64,000 nt of DNA from Takakia lepidozioides. Its lineage: Eukaryota > Streptophyta > Takakiopsida > Takakiales > Takakiaceae. The notes beneath the pieces were generated by a model. It saw only the letters and a list, made by a program, of their open reading frames with translations, was not told the DNA's origin and made no database searches. Where the stretch lies: contig CM060731.1 in the NCBI GenBank assembly GCA_030704615.1, positions 53,862,221 through 53,926,220 on the forward strand. The letters run 5' to 3'. Each line of letters opens with the position of its first letter. Within the stretch, counting starts at the first letter, position 1. Made by a program: the position numbers and the translations under genes. This document shows, piece by piece, positions 1-12,400 of this stretch.

Positions 1-1
1 A

Positions 2-55
2 GCTCGCCAGGTAGTCAAGGCACTTGCAGAGCATGAGGTTGAGCGTGAGAAGTGA
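2..55 (+). CDS. Possible 3' end of an upstream coding exon
   Basis: A 17-codon open frame enters from the left edge and stops at TGA 53-55. Its residues (RQVVKALAEHEVEREK) look like a charged C-terminal helix of a real protein, but the stretch is too short to identify. It could equally be a chance open frame. Confidence 0.2.
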   Translation, partial: ARQVVKALAEHEVEREK

Positions 56-557
56 TTGAACATTAATAAGGTGGTGATGTTCGTGCACCCTACGCCGAAG
101 CGACCCTCCTGCAGATGGATGAATTTATTGTATGGTCCTATAAATCCTGCAGGGTGTTACGTTTCACATAGGCCGCGTGAGTCACTGAACTGCTAGCCTT
201 GTGGCCATAGACCCCAGTGTGGTTTGCGGTCGATCGGAGGGGTGGAGGAGGCCCTGAGAGAGAGAGAGTCCGGGGAGCACCATCGACCGACCGTGATCTT
301 CTGTGAAAGGTTTGAGTGTGTGCATACCTGCTGGGACCCGAAAGATGGTGAAATATACCTGAGCAGGGCGAAGCCAGAGGAAACTTTGGTGGAGGCTCGT
401 AGCGATACTGACGTGAAAATCGTTCGTCAGATTTGGGTATAGGGGCGAAAGAGTAATCGAACCATCTAGCTGGTTCCCTCCGAAGTTTCCCTCAAGATAG
501 CTGGAGCAAGTCAGAGAGAGAGGAGCCAGGGAATGAAAGGGAAGCAGATTAAGCGCC

Positions 558-697
558 GCCACATCAAGCTGCACATCCGGAAAGGTTGGGGTTCGGTGTT
601 CAAGGCGTCTCTAAACAGCCATGTCAAGCTGCACATCCGGAAAGGGTTCAACCCTTTCCCGATGTGCAGCTTGATGTGGTGGTTTAGAGACGCTTGA
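558..697. repeat. Foldback inverted repeat with an extra half-copy
   Basis: Bases 601-648 and 650-697 are near-perfect reverse complements (about 43 of 48 positions pair) with almost no loop. The shared core includes AAGCTGCACATC and GTCTCTAAAC. A third, partial copy of the core lies at 558-586 in the same orientation as the left arm. The transcript would form a long hairpin. It could be a MITE-like foldback or a young small-RNA-type hairpin; nothing in the sequence decides between them. Confidence 0.6.
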
Positions 698-699
698 AA

Positions 700-2570
700 G
701 AGTTACTTTGGGAGTCAAGTTTAGCCCATAGTTTTAAAGGAATGTTACATCATCGGTATGGGCGGAGAAGGGTGGCTTTGCAAACCAAAAGATGCTGCTG
801 GTCCTAGCAAGTTCATGTTTCTGCCAGCAGTAAGGAGTCAGTTGCAACCTCACTTTCGACAGATGCTAGAAAGTTTTCCCCTTTGCAGTTTGCGGCCTCA
901 AGGTTTCCCAGGACTCGTACAGTTTGGACAAGTTGCCTGAAAGATTGCATCCAACATATAATCCTAGCGTATCCGAACCAAGGATTAAGGACATACCTCA
1001 CAAGAAATTGTGGCCAGGTCTGCGCCAAGCTAGAGTGTGACATTATCCGCCGACTGTATGTGTGCATTTTTTACCCTTATAGAACTAGCAAAACTCAATG
1101 TGTTCTTACTCCCTCTGCTGTTCAGAGGAGCCTCTTTTGCATCCTATGGCTCTGAACTCTTCCCTGTCAGAGTTGTTCCTTCTTCCCCTACCACCCTCTT
1201 CTCCTGACTAAAAGAAGAGATCTTGAAGACACCAAATTAAAGTGTTGAAGCAGAGTGTAGGCTTATGACAAATCCACTGCCAAATCCTGCTCAAGAAGGG
1301 CTCAAGAGAGCTGTGGCAATTTTCCAGCATTGTTTCTGCACTGTGCTGCTGTGCAAATGATCCCCATCCACAGCTCAAGTCCATAATCACCCCCCCCCCC
1401 TTGCTGATTTCTGGGCTATTTTAAACTGAAACACCCCTCCGGAGCACTGTATCAACACCAATTCTTGAGTGCATTCACCCAATGATAAAAATCTGCAGAC
1501 CGAAGTTTTGAGAAGGTATGATTGTCCTCGAAGAATTTGGAAAAAGCTCAGCAGGTTGGAGGACGCTCTCGAAGTATGAAGCACAAATTTTAAGAGAGAT
1601 GGTTTCCCTTCTAGGAAGTGGCAGTATTCTCCCAAATGATACCAGTCCAACACTGTTTGTACAATTTTTGGGGTGGCCCACCGAAATAGGTCTCGTCCTT
1701 TAAGGGTTAAGGACGCGCTGCAAGAAACGTTACATGATGCATCCAAAGGTGGTGACATGTACATGACTAACTCCATGTAACTTCAAGTCTGTGATTGAAC
1801 TCTCTTAGTCAGCTCTGAGATTGAAACTTACCTTGCCGAAACCTCTGAATCAGCTGTCATTCAACTCTCTGTGAAGAACCTTAGAGGAACTTTGTCAATC
1901 AACTGAGAGTGGATTTCAGTGGTGAAGAAACGTGGAACTCTCAACCAGCTTTGCCAAATCATTTGCACTGAACTTGTAAAACATTGTCGATGTCACCAAA
2001 AATTCTGTGATGTATTGCATTTGCAGTGTGGACCCTCCTGTACGATATAAGAAGTATGATGCACTGTGAGGATTGAACGCCTGTTTCAAGATCTTCTCTC
2101 AGGCACATGTTTCTGTTAACAAAGAGAGTGCTTGGATTCAGCTTAAAACTAACAAAAGTGTTCCTCTATTGCACCTTGGAAGGCTGACGTTCTTTCTGCA
2201 CCAATTCTTTCTTTCTTTCTGCAAATGCACCTGAAAAAGTTTTCTCAAAACAGAATAGAGCGTAATATTTGCCGACATTGTCAATGAGATATAGAAACAT
2301 ACAGTTGGTATGTAGTACAATGAACTTCCACTCTCTTTGAATCTCAATATGAGCTGCACTCTTGTCATGCTCTCTCTTTTACCATCGCTCCTACCTCCAA
2401 CCATGGTGAGGGTCCCTCGTAGAACTGAAAGACAAAACCTAGCGGCACCAAATCACCCCAAGGTGGGGAAGGGCCAAGCCCGTCTAACTACCGTATCCGC
2501 CTGTACAGTACTTTCAGCTCAAGCAATTAACAAACCTTCTTTGATTGCTACTTGCCACAATTAGGAAGCT
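700..2570. other. Intergenic, no recognised gene
   Basis: I find no coding region with domain character on either strand. Short open frames are present but show no family signature. The right part probably holds the 3' untranslated region of the minus-strand FLAP1-like gene. There is a C10 run near 1390. Confidence 0.5.
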
Positions 2571-2578
2571 CGACTACT

Positions 2579-5553
2579 CTAGAGAGACCGTAGAAGAGGA
2601 TAGTCGCGAAGGAGCTCCCGTTCACTCAGTGTATCATTCTCATGTTGAGGAGTCCAAAGCACCTCCACAGCCTGCCACCACCCAAAACAAGCCTCAGTTG
2701 ATACCTTGCCTGCAAACTTTCACACATTTCTCCATACCTCTCACCCAATTAGACAATGCAAAGCATGATCTCATGACTCATGATATCTCGATGTGAGTCT
2801 GAGAAATCACTACCTCTGAATATTCTACTTAAGTATTGTCTGTTGTCAAGGCTTGCCAAACGACACTCCGTTTCCTCTGAAATATATTTCAGCACAATAG
2901 TGGAAAAGAATGGACAGACCTGCATGGAGTCCACTGGTATGGAAGCCAACTTCTTAAGACCCTCCTTCAAATCTGCATTGCTGTTGATTAATGGCAACTC
3001 GTACCCTCCTTCAGCAGCCACCAGAATCGTCACCTGTTAAAAGAAACTACTATCATTCCAAGTCCCTTATCTACAACATAGGCATATTGAAACACTCATA
3101 TTACTTGTATACAGGCTAACATCAGATAACCGAGAGTAAATGATATAAGAAATAGCTGCAGCACTACCACCAGAGTTCCCGTGAAACTCCTGCAAATGAC
3201 GGGAAAGAGGAAGAAAGAGACCGATTTGACAACCCCTTAGGACAAGCACCTTCCATCAATCTGGTAAAGATAGACATATCTAGTGAGCCAAATGTCTTAA
3301 ACACATAGTGATTGGACACTTACAACAATGTACTCGTTGTTGAAACGATTGGCCTTGGGTGCTGTCATCATGCGCTTGCGCAAGTTGTTCACATTTATTA
3401 ATGTTTCCTCGTCAAACTTCCCCCTTTCTTCCAAAGAAAGCTGGTTAAATCGTTCCTCGCCATTATTGATAGAACGCTTCATGTCGGACTGGCAGACACA
3501 TGAACAACAACACAAATATATTTACTAGTAGTATCCTACAACTTTCCCTCACACCAAATAACACTTCATACGCTTATGTCAAAGCCTAGGAGAGCAACCA
3601 GCTTAATGTTTTGGACTTTGTGGCAAGACTGACAATCCATTGTTTAGACTCGGACATATTTTGGTAGCAGAGAAGTAGGCCACCAGAAAATGCCAAAACA
3701 TCGTGGACAATCCCCTATCATGTAAAGTATGCCCTCTACTGTTCTAAAAGCATTCCCCAAAAAGGTCACACCAGCAAGAATCACCAATTGGTGTGCAGTA
3801 GCAGTGGGGATCAACCTAACAAACAGGTACAGGAAAATATGCTGTAAGATTATCCTAGCCAGATTGTTTCCAATCATACCAAAAACAACCCAACAATCCA
3901 CTCAGAGCAGAAGAAATAGTGGAAGATGGACCACCTAGCCACTGCATGCAATGGGCATCTAGAATCAACCCTCCGCAGTCCTTTACTCCTACACACAGTC
4001 CTTGACTAAAGCCAGGATAGGTAAACATACCGACGATACTCCTGAAATGCAGAAATCCGGATGCCGCATCAAGGCTAAACATGTCTCTGCATTCATCCAC
4101 CATACGTGTTAGTCACACCTAGTCTCTAGAAAAGTGATGGTTCGGTTAAGGGGTAAGAACCTGGTGAGAGTCTAGTACCAAACTGGAAAGGCTGGATTCT
4201 GTCACAACTTCAGAGTGAAAAGCTTGGCCCAAGTAAGTACCTCAACATCAATCAGTTCACCGAGAAAGAACACACCTGTGAGGACATAATGAAGGCCTTC
4301 TGCTGTCGTTGTATCTGCTTGCTCTGCAATCTGTTCTAAATCCCGTTGGAGTGTGCGAGCCATGCCCAACAACCCCACCTTTTGTCCCAAACCAAGAACC
4401 AGTCAGCATCCTCACGCCAAACTTCCAACTACCTTTACATTTCTTGCTACAGAAAATCAGATTGTTGAAGCAATTGATTGAGGTTCATTCAAAATCTTGT
4501 GCACAATCAGCCAAACAGCTGGTCAAGAGAGAGAGAGACACAGATGACTACAAACATGTATGTCTCAAGTATCCTTAAGCAAAATGTGTAAGTGTACATG
4601 TTGGCTTAGACATGACCAAAAGACTCGCTGGGTAGGAGTACTGCCACCTCTGCAGATTGAAAGGACCCAGCAGTGAGGTGAAAAAGGTATTAGACCAGAA
4701 AATGTCACCAAGCAATGAAACAGGGAAATCACAGTACCTGTAATTTCATCACACTGCACTTCCGAGTGCTTGATAGAACTGAGCCATCCTCGTATCGTTC
4801 AGATACAAAACCAGAGACAGCTTGTAAAACGATAAATCCCAGTATGATGAGGAAAAAAACGCTGCTGCCGCCTCCCAACCCGACCCCATAGGCAGGGCCG
4901 ACATATAGCCCGCCGCCCAAACCACCTCCAAAGAAAGGAGATGGAGTTGCATAAGGTACGGAGTACGAAAACCCTGGACTAGGGGCAGAATACGACCGTG
5001 GCATTGAGTAGCCCGACGAAGGCGCAGAATATGATTTCGAGGAGGAAAATGAGCCACCACCACCAACTCGTCCCCCAACTCTGCCTCCACCAGCAGCAAT
5101 TGCCATCTCTGGATTATGCGTCAACAACAAGCTCAGCAATAGAGCTACCATTGCGGGCTTCGGCACCAATTTTACAAACTCTGTAATGGCACGTAATACC
5201 GCTTTCGAGAGCTTTGGCCAAATCCCATCCCCTTGGCCAGACTCGGCAGTAGGGGTCCCCGCAGTTCTCTCTCTCTTTGCCACCAGAAATTTCGTCCTCT
5301 TTCCATCGCTGCTGGCTCTCAAGGAAGCTGTCCGCTGATGGCACCTCCTAAGCACTTGGTCGCAGCTGGATAACAAAGCAAACGACAAGGACGAACCAAA
5401 AAATTGGCTACGGCTCCCGCCTACTGTAGGCACCGCAAGTGGATTCCAGATGGGTTTACGAGCAGCTTGCCCAGATGCAAGCCTGCCAGCTAGAGGACGC
5501 AGGCTAACTAATGGCTGGCCACAGACCAGCGCCCCAACGGCCATACCCGGCAT
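2579..5553 (-). CDS. FLAP1: DUF1517 chloroplast membrane protein, FLAP1-like, six exons
   Basis: Exons on the minus strand are 5553-4738, 4378-4276, 4086-4031, 3488-3324, 3033-2920 and 2671-2579; all junctions are GT-AG and all phases agree, giving 448 residues. The start is the first ATG after an in-frame TAA. The protein has a basic transit-peptide-like N-terminus, a hydrophobic segment (about 134-148), a Gly/Ser-rich stretch, a membrane helix (about 231-248) and the conserved DUF1517 body with blocks such as VGLLGMAR, ADTTTAEGL, RFNQLSLEERGKFDEETL and AVEVLWTPQ, ending in a DTLSERELLRDYPLL block. In Arabidopsis, FLAP1 is a DUF1517 chloroplast envelope/thylakoid protein implicated in proton homeostasis and non-photochemical quenching under fluctuating light. 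Family membership is clear; orthology to FLAP1 rather than a paralogue is inferred. The gene looks intact and is divergent from the next gene. Confidence 0.93.
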
Positions 5554-6470
5554 CCACCACAATTAACGGATTGCAAGCCTCCCTGCGCCAAATTACTCCA
5601 GGCCAATCACAATACCAATTCTTAGTTCCCACGGAAGAGGCCCACTTCAACTACCTGCAATTCAGCTGAGACGGCCTGGTTCTCTCTCCCTATCTCTCTC
5701 CTTGCCTCACCAGCACAAAACAAACCAGCTACTACAGCCACAGAGGTGGGCTGGCTGCAACAATTTGAATCTTAGGACAAGCCCAACCTTCTTGAAGAGT
5801 GCAGGAGAGTGCGAAGCTCACTGGGGCTGTCTAGGCTGTGCTGGGCAGCACCATCTCCTTCCCCTCCGCCTCCCACGCCCCATTTCCTCGCCACGCTCGC
5901 TGCCACCGCTTCTCGCGCACCTTCTGGGAAGGCTTGCACGCGGCCACCCAAGATTTGACCCTTCCCCCTTTCATCCATATTTCATCCATAGACCGTAGCC
6001 GTTGTGGCGGGAATGAACTAACGACCTCGTTGACGACGCACGTAGTATCCTCCCTCGATATGAATTTCTGGTCTCTGCGAAGTCACGCGGCACCCGGATC
6101 CACAGCGTTCTTCAGGTGAACTGTTTCCTTTCTCCATCAGCGAAGGAGCACTCTATGTAAAGAAGTGAATGCGTTCAGAATTTATTAGGAAGAAAGCCTT
6201 CCAGGTTCTGTGAGAGGGCAGAAAAGCTCCTCAAGTGCCCTTGTAAAAAGCTGATAATGCTGCAATGGATGGGAGGATCGAGGCGAAAGATCAAAGAAGT
6301 AGGTGGCTAATTCGTGATGTGTTCTCGTCATTTGACTCAATTACCTTGCTTTCTTGTTCTGTCTAACCTCTTTATCTCAGCTCTTTCGTTGTCCTAGTGT
6401 TTCTCATGCCTTATTAGTTTGAGCCTGGGCCTGGTCTTTACCGAATCTTGTGTGCGATATTTGGCATGTG
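5554..6470. promoter_or_regulatory. Divergent intergenic region between the FLAP1-like gene and the large plus-strand gene
   Basis: About 0.9 kb separates the two start codons. The FLAP1-proximal part is pyrimidine-rich (TCTC runs near 5690-5700). It must hold both 5' untranslated regions and promoters. I could not place a convincing TATA box. An open stretch at 5838-6119 on the plus strand has no family signature and may be leader sequence. Confidence 0.45.
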
Positions 6471-9400
6471 ATGGCGGACATGAAGACAAAAAAGTCTATA
6501 TTGAGCAGGTAAGTGGTCCCTCTTCTCGACTCATTCATATTGAGCACCTAAGATGTGATTTTAAGCAGAGATAGAAAGGATGATTTGGAAATCATCTCAT
6601 GCTGAGCATGCATGCAGTTGAAGACATAACAACTCGACGAAAAGGCAGTAGGGGACATTAAAAGTGACTGTCGTCCATCAACTTGAATCTGCTCTTCGTC
6701 TCTCTCAGGCAAAAGCAGTTTTTTCAACAGCGAAAGGAGCAGCAAAGAATTCAGGCTGCAGAAGAGCAGTTAGCAGGGAAGTCTGGAGAGTCCCTGCAGC
6801 AAAATCTACTCCCGCGTTCAAGGGACATTACTGGCCTACTGAGTTTATCGGCCATCCTTCCTGGAGGTAAAGTATTACTATGCAGGACAATCCAGTGCTA
6901 GGCTCTGTGTTTCAACATCAGATTAACCGCTCTGAACCAGATGGGATAGCACGATAATGTATTGCTGGTACAGTAACATTTTTCACGGAAATGAAATGAA
7001 GGTCCTTTGAATAGAGGATTCAAAAAAATTGTGGACGGGTCTTTTTGTTGGTGAGGGGGAGGAAATAGTTCAGTTGCGAGTAGTGTTAGGCCTTAGCTTG
7101 CTCCAAACATGAAAAGAGTGTAGGGGATGGGAACCTGTGCTGGGGAATTGCAAACCTGCATCAAAACCTATTCATATCCTTAACAAAAACCTTCTGTCAC
7201 AACTCCACTCCTGACTTCTAGCCTCCTTTTAACCTCCAGGTTCTAGCTGTGAAATTTGTTACAACTATGACAAATGGTATACCAGGTGGTACTCAGAGAA
7301 GTGAACCTCGTACAACATCTGGACTGGAGGATCGTGCTTGTCAAGCGTTACAGGAAAACATCAGATCAACTGAACAGTGGTCTGATGCACCTGGTATTGT
7401 CCAAGTGTCTGGTCCTGTGCTGAAAAGGTTCATTCAATTGAAGGCGTCATAGTCATTGTCATTGTTCCATTTTGTCCCGTAAGCTCTACGAGCTTTCCGC
7501 GAACGTTATAAAGCACCATTTCATTTCTGTTCTTGCCTCTGTCCTCTAATAGGCTTGATCATTGTCAGTCATTCTGATACATGCACTCTAAGAAGCTTCA
7601 ATTTGCAGGTCTCCTCAAGTTAGTAAGATTCTGGTGTGTGACGGTGAAAACAGGTATAATGAAAGAGTCTCGGACAAATAACCATCCAAGAACACCAACA
7701 TGTCTCACACAAGAGTAAGACTTCACACTCAAGTGACTATGCTGTTCATTTTGTTTCCTTCAAGATACTGAGAGGATATTTTGTTTCCTACAGTGTCAAT
7801 ACTCAGTGGACACCTGGGTCTGCTGCTGCAGCAGCATCAGCTCCTCAGGGTGTGGAGAACATTCAATCCCCAGAAAGAGCAAAATGTGTGCTAGGAGAGA
7901 AGGCCCAGTATTTAAAAACCACAATCAAGAAAGGTCCAGCAAAGTCAGCTGATCCTCCAAGATGTAATTCGCTCAACTTGATTTGAATCTGGTTGTTGCT
8001 TGGATTCACAGCAATTATATTTATGTGTAGGAAACGATTATGCCTTGTGAATGTTGTTGTGACAATCTGTCACCAGGCTTATCTTATGGTTGTGCAGGGT
8101 TCAACCTCCTCGACAACTCCAGTGAGGAAAGAAATAGTATTAGCCATGGCAAGAGAAGATCACCTTCTGAGTTGTATGCTGCATTCCCTCTTGAAGGTGA
8201 GATTAATTCTATCCTCAACGAGATGGGGGCTGCTAAAATGGAATGAGTATATCAAAATTCCTGTAGGAACTTCTTGGTAGGCATTGACCACATAGTAGTT
8301 CTAAAGGCTATTCAGATCAAACTACTTTGTTCAAAGGAGGAAAGGAAACTGAAATGTGATTTAGAAAATTCAAATGTCCCCAAGATTGTTGCCCCATTCC
8401 TCGCAACCAGCTGGACAACGAAAAAGACCAGAGAGATCGCTAAAGATTGATAATGGTTGGAGAATATCACGTGGCTTTTGTTCTGGGGCTTGTCTCCAGG
8501 AATTGGAAATGTCAACAAGCATACACCAGATCAGATGTTTGCAAGGGTCATCCCTGACGTTATTCCTGACAGGTATTTAGTTTGTTCTGTGAGAGACAAT
8601 TTTTCAGAGCTGCTACTCTTCCTTAGCCTAACAGCTTGCGCCGATTGTCAGCCTCACAGGTGCACACTCGAAGATGTCTGTTACTGTGGCAGAAGAAAAA
8701 GGTCCTATAGTCTCCCACACAGACCATTGTATTACTGCTTCCAGAAGCACTTCGAAACCTTTTCTTATTTGAATTGCATAGCCTGCCAGGTTTTTGTGTT
8801 CTCTTGCAGGTACAGAGTGGGTCTAATTAGATACATTGCTTTTGACAGAAAGATATCTCCACTCACCAGAAAGTTCAAAGAGCAAGGAGAACTTACAGGG
8901 AGGAAGGAGAAAGGATTGGCAGCAGGAAGTGTTTTGCAGGGGACATATGACACTCCTGCTGATCTGTTTAAGAGTGGAGAGGAGTTGCAGTTCAGTCCAT
9001 CTAGTCCTATGATTAGAAACTATGTGATTTCTCGAAAGGCTCAGGTGCACCAGGAGAAGATTGATAGAGAGGTAAGAATTGCACAGGCTCTCTCACAACT
9101 TATGCAAACATAATATTTCATGCTGCTAGCTGCTTACCCTAGTAAATAGGGATTCCTTAAGAGGGGAGCTTCGTCTGAACAACTAAACATCAGCTCTGAA
9201 GCTTGTTCCCATAAAATTTTCCAAAATTCATGTGTAACTACTGTCTGCGAAATATCACCATTAAGGACAATGTGTGGGTGACAATTTGTGTGCAGGCAAG
9301 ACGGTCCACCCTTTTGAACCACACCGGTATCCATGGTCGGCGACAATCATGCCTTTCGAGTGACTGGCCTGTAGGAAAGGACAGGAAACCCTACTTGTCT

Positions 9401-12400
9401 CCTCCCTTTGACAATCCCAAACTTTATAACAACAACTTCGGCGTGTCTGAATGTCTGGGGCTTGCTTTCATCGATAATGGCCAACCAATGAAGGAAGAAT
9501 TGCTTTTCTCACCTGTACTACATAACAGCTGGGATGCCCATGTCTCTCCTGATTTCAAATTCGACTCCAACCTATTGATTCCAAAGGAAGAGTTGGCTCC
9601 TCCTAATTTCTTCATGGATGCTACTGAGAAAGTTCGACAAAGTGCCGGAGCTGTACTACATAACAGCTGGGATGCCCATGTCTCTCCTGATTTCAAATTC
9701 GACTCCAACCTATTGATTCCAAAGGAAGACTTGGCTCCTCCTACTTTCTTCATGGATGCTACTGAGAAAGTTCGACAAAGTGCCGGAGCTGTACTACATA
9801 ACAGCTGGGATGCCCATGTCTCTCCTGATTTCAAATTCGACTCCAACCTATTGATTCCAAAGGAAGAGTTCCCAAAGGAAGCCCCTCCTAATTTCTTCAT
9901 GGATGCTACTGAGAAAGTTCGACAAAGTGCCGGAGCTGCAGACAGCTGGGGCGGCTGTGTATCCCCTGATTGGAAGATACAGTCCGAACTGTTGATTCCT
10001 AAAGTCATTTTGCCTACCCCTGATGTCTTCAGGAACACCCATCACTATGTATGTCAGAAAGCTCCAGGCAGCAACCAAAAACCCAAGAACATCAGCTTGT
10101 CTCCGGTTAAAGCTATGGATGTGCAAGTAGGTCTTGGGTTCTGCAACATCAATGAAGGAACAGGGTTTTCTCAGGAGAATATTGACATGCAAAGTATATC
10201 AGAGTATGAAACAGGACATTCTGTTGCAATATAGGGAACCTGGATTCTTCTGTGTCCTGTTTCCTTGCAAGGTGTCGAGTTCCAAGCAAGTGGTTGAATG
10301 CTGTCCCACTGCTCACTTTTCCTTGGGGGTGTTGCATCAGTATTCCAGTCAGCAGAATGTCCTGTTTCATACTCTGATATACTTTGCATGTCAATATTCT
10401 CCTGAGAAAACCCTGTTGCAGTATGGGACAGACTACTTCTGAACTGATGGTTAATTGTTGTGCAGGAGGGGTATGAGGTTGACAACCTGCAGAGAATGTT
10501 TGAGAGTCCACAACTTCCACAACCCGACTTTTTGCCCCCTCTTGATATGGCAGCTGAAGACTCAACAGTTTCCTTTAATTTCGATTCATTGCGAAGATCT
10601 GAGGGGAATCTGTGAGTTGCTTCAGCACACTCTTTAATGCAACACTTTCACAGATTGCTCAGAGAATGAGAAGAATTACTCACAATCATCAAGACCAAGC
10701 TGTCCAAAACCAGCATTATTGGTTCCCATTATACCAGCTTTTTGCTTTTCAAGCTCTACGCTGCAGTATAAGCTTAGGTGAATTCAGTCAAACAATCAGT
10801 TGAACTTAATATTTTTCCCTGAATTCTGCCTTTGGAAAAAGTGCAACTGATGGCTTCACAATCTGTATTGTTGGCCATGTTGGATAGCCAGAGGTTTTAG
10901 CCTCTTAGTCTAACCATCTTTCCCCAGTTTTAAAGCAAAGTAGAGGCTTCTCTCATCTCTATGCTATGCTGATGTGATCCTCACTATTGTTTGACTTTGC
11001 CTGCTGTTGTGGTTGGCTCTCTGTAGATACAAGGAGAATGGTCCCAACTCTCCATCAGCTTGCCACACACCTGATTTCTTCAGGAGTGTCAGGAACAACA
11101 GGCAAGGTGATAGCCTTCACAAAACTCATTTATTTTTCCTCTGTACTTCTAAACTACATGTGGGGATTGACAACGGAAAGGAAGGTGGTTGAGGTGTTTT
11201 TCAAGAATGTCCAGTCGATTGCAGTCAATTGTCGTACAGCACATTCTCCATCTACTGCTGAATGATCACAGGAAAAGGGACTATGAAGAAACTGGAAGCC
11301 AATGAGGAAGCTCCAAACTTCTCCATGGACACACTCTTTCATGTTGGTCACTCTGGCATTCCCTCTTCGCCAACTAGGCCCCTCATGTGCAGAGGGTGGA
11401 CGTTTGGCAACAGGGAATCTCCAACAAACTTAAGTAGTGGAAGGTAAATACATGGCTGGATACGAAAGGGACTTGCTCAAATCCTAACAACAAGCTTGCC
11501 AACCCCAGTGTAGCATCCATCTCTACCTGATTCTGACTGCCACTTCTGAGTCTGTGATCATCAAGGAACAATAAGCCATGTCCTGACTTGTTTTAGTTGA
11601 GGAGGATATTAGGTATGAGCTGAAACTGAAACATAGTGATTTAGTTGATTACTTTAAATTTCAAAGTTGCCTCAGATGAACATATTGGTCATATTGCCTG
11701 TCACGAATCACTTGGTCGTTCCATAGCTGGTATACCATCACCTAAGTGTTTCATGAGCATGTGGCAGTGCAGGCACGTTGGCTTTGATGGTGATTGCAAT
11801 GCATTCCTATCTTCAAACAACAGTTCAGGTACTTCAAGAAAAAGACTGTAACTCACCAAGCAGCAGCTTGTGGCCCGGTTGAAACAACTGTAGGTGTAAC
11901 AGCTGGTTCGCGATGTATGTGACATCCCACTCCTTTTCCTTAAGGTCTGTAGAATTTCCAAAATTCACCACAATGAGAGTGCATTGTTGGCAAAGTTGTC
12001 TCTGAAATCGCCACATGTTGGCAAGTCTGATACTGAGAAACATACGGAGCTTGTAAACCCTCAAGGGGTATCCCTATAACGTGCAGAGCAAATGTTCAGA
12101 GGATTATAACTCATCATTTCTTGGAGTTTCTTTCAGGTGAGAAAAGCAGGATTGCAGATAAAAAGGGGAACCCAAAAAATTGGCACGGATTTGAAGACAC
12201 GGACTCAGATGTCACAGCCCTTAAAAATCAGGACAATTGCGTAATCGTTTTCTTCCCCACAAGTGAGGACTCCGCAAGTCTGGGAGAGGACACTGCCAGC
12301 CTGCCTGATAAGCAAAGGAAAACTCCCAGCAACTTGCTTGAAGCTGCCCAGATACCTAGCAATTCCAACCATGACATGCCATTCTCATCTAATGCAGAAC

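Noticed and set aside
182-574. 130-codon minus-strand open frame near the left edge
   Set aside because: No start context, splice partners or family signature; treated as chance.
10127-10234. Extension of exon 8 to the TAG at 10232
   Set aside because: A donor at 10127 gives correct phase with exon 9, and the extension consists of one arm of the inverted repeat.
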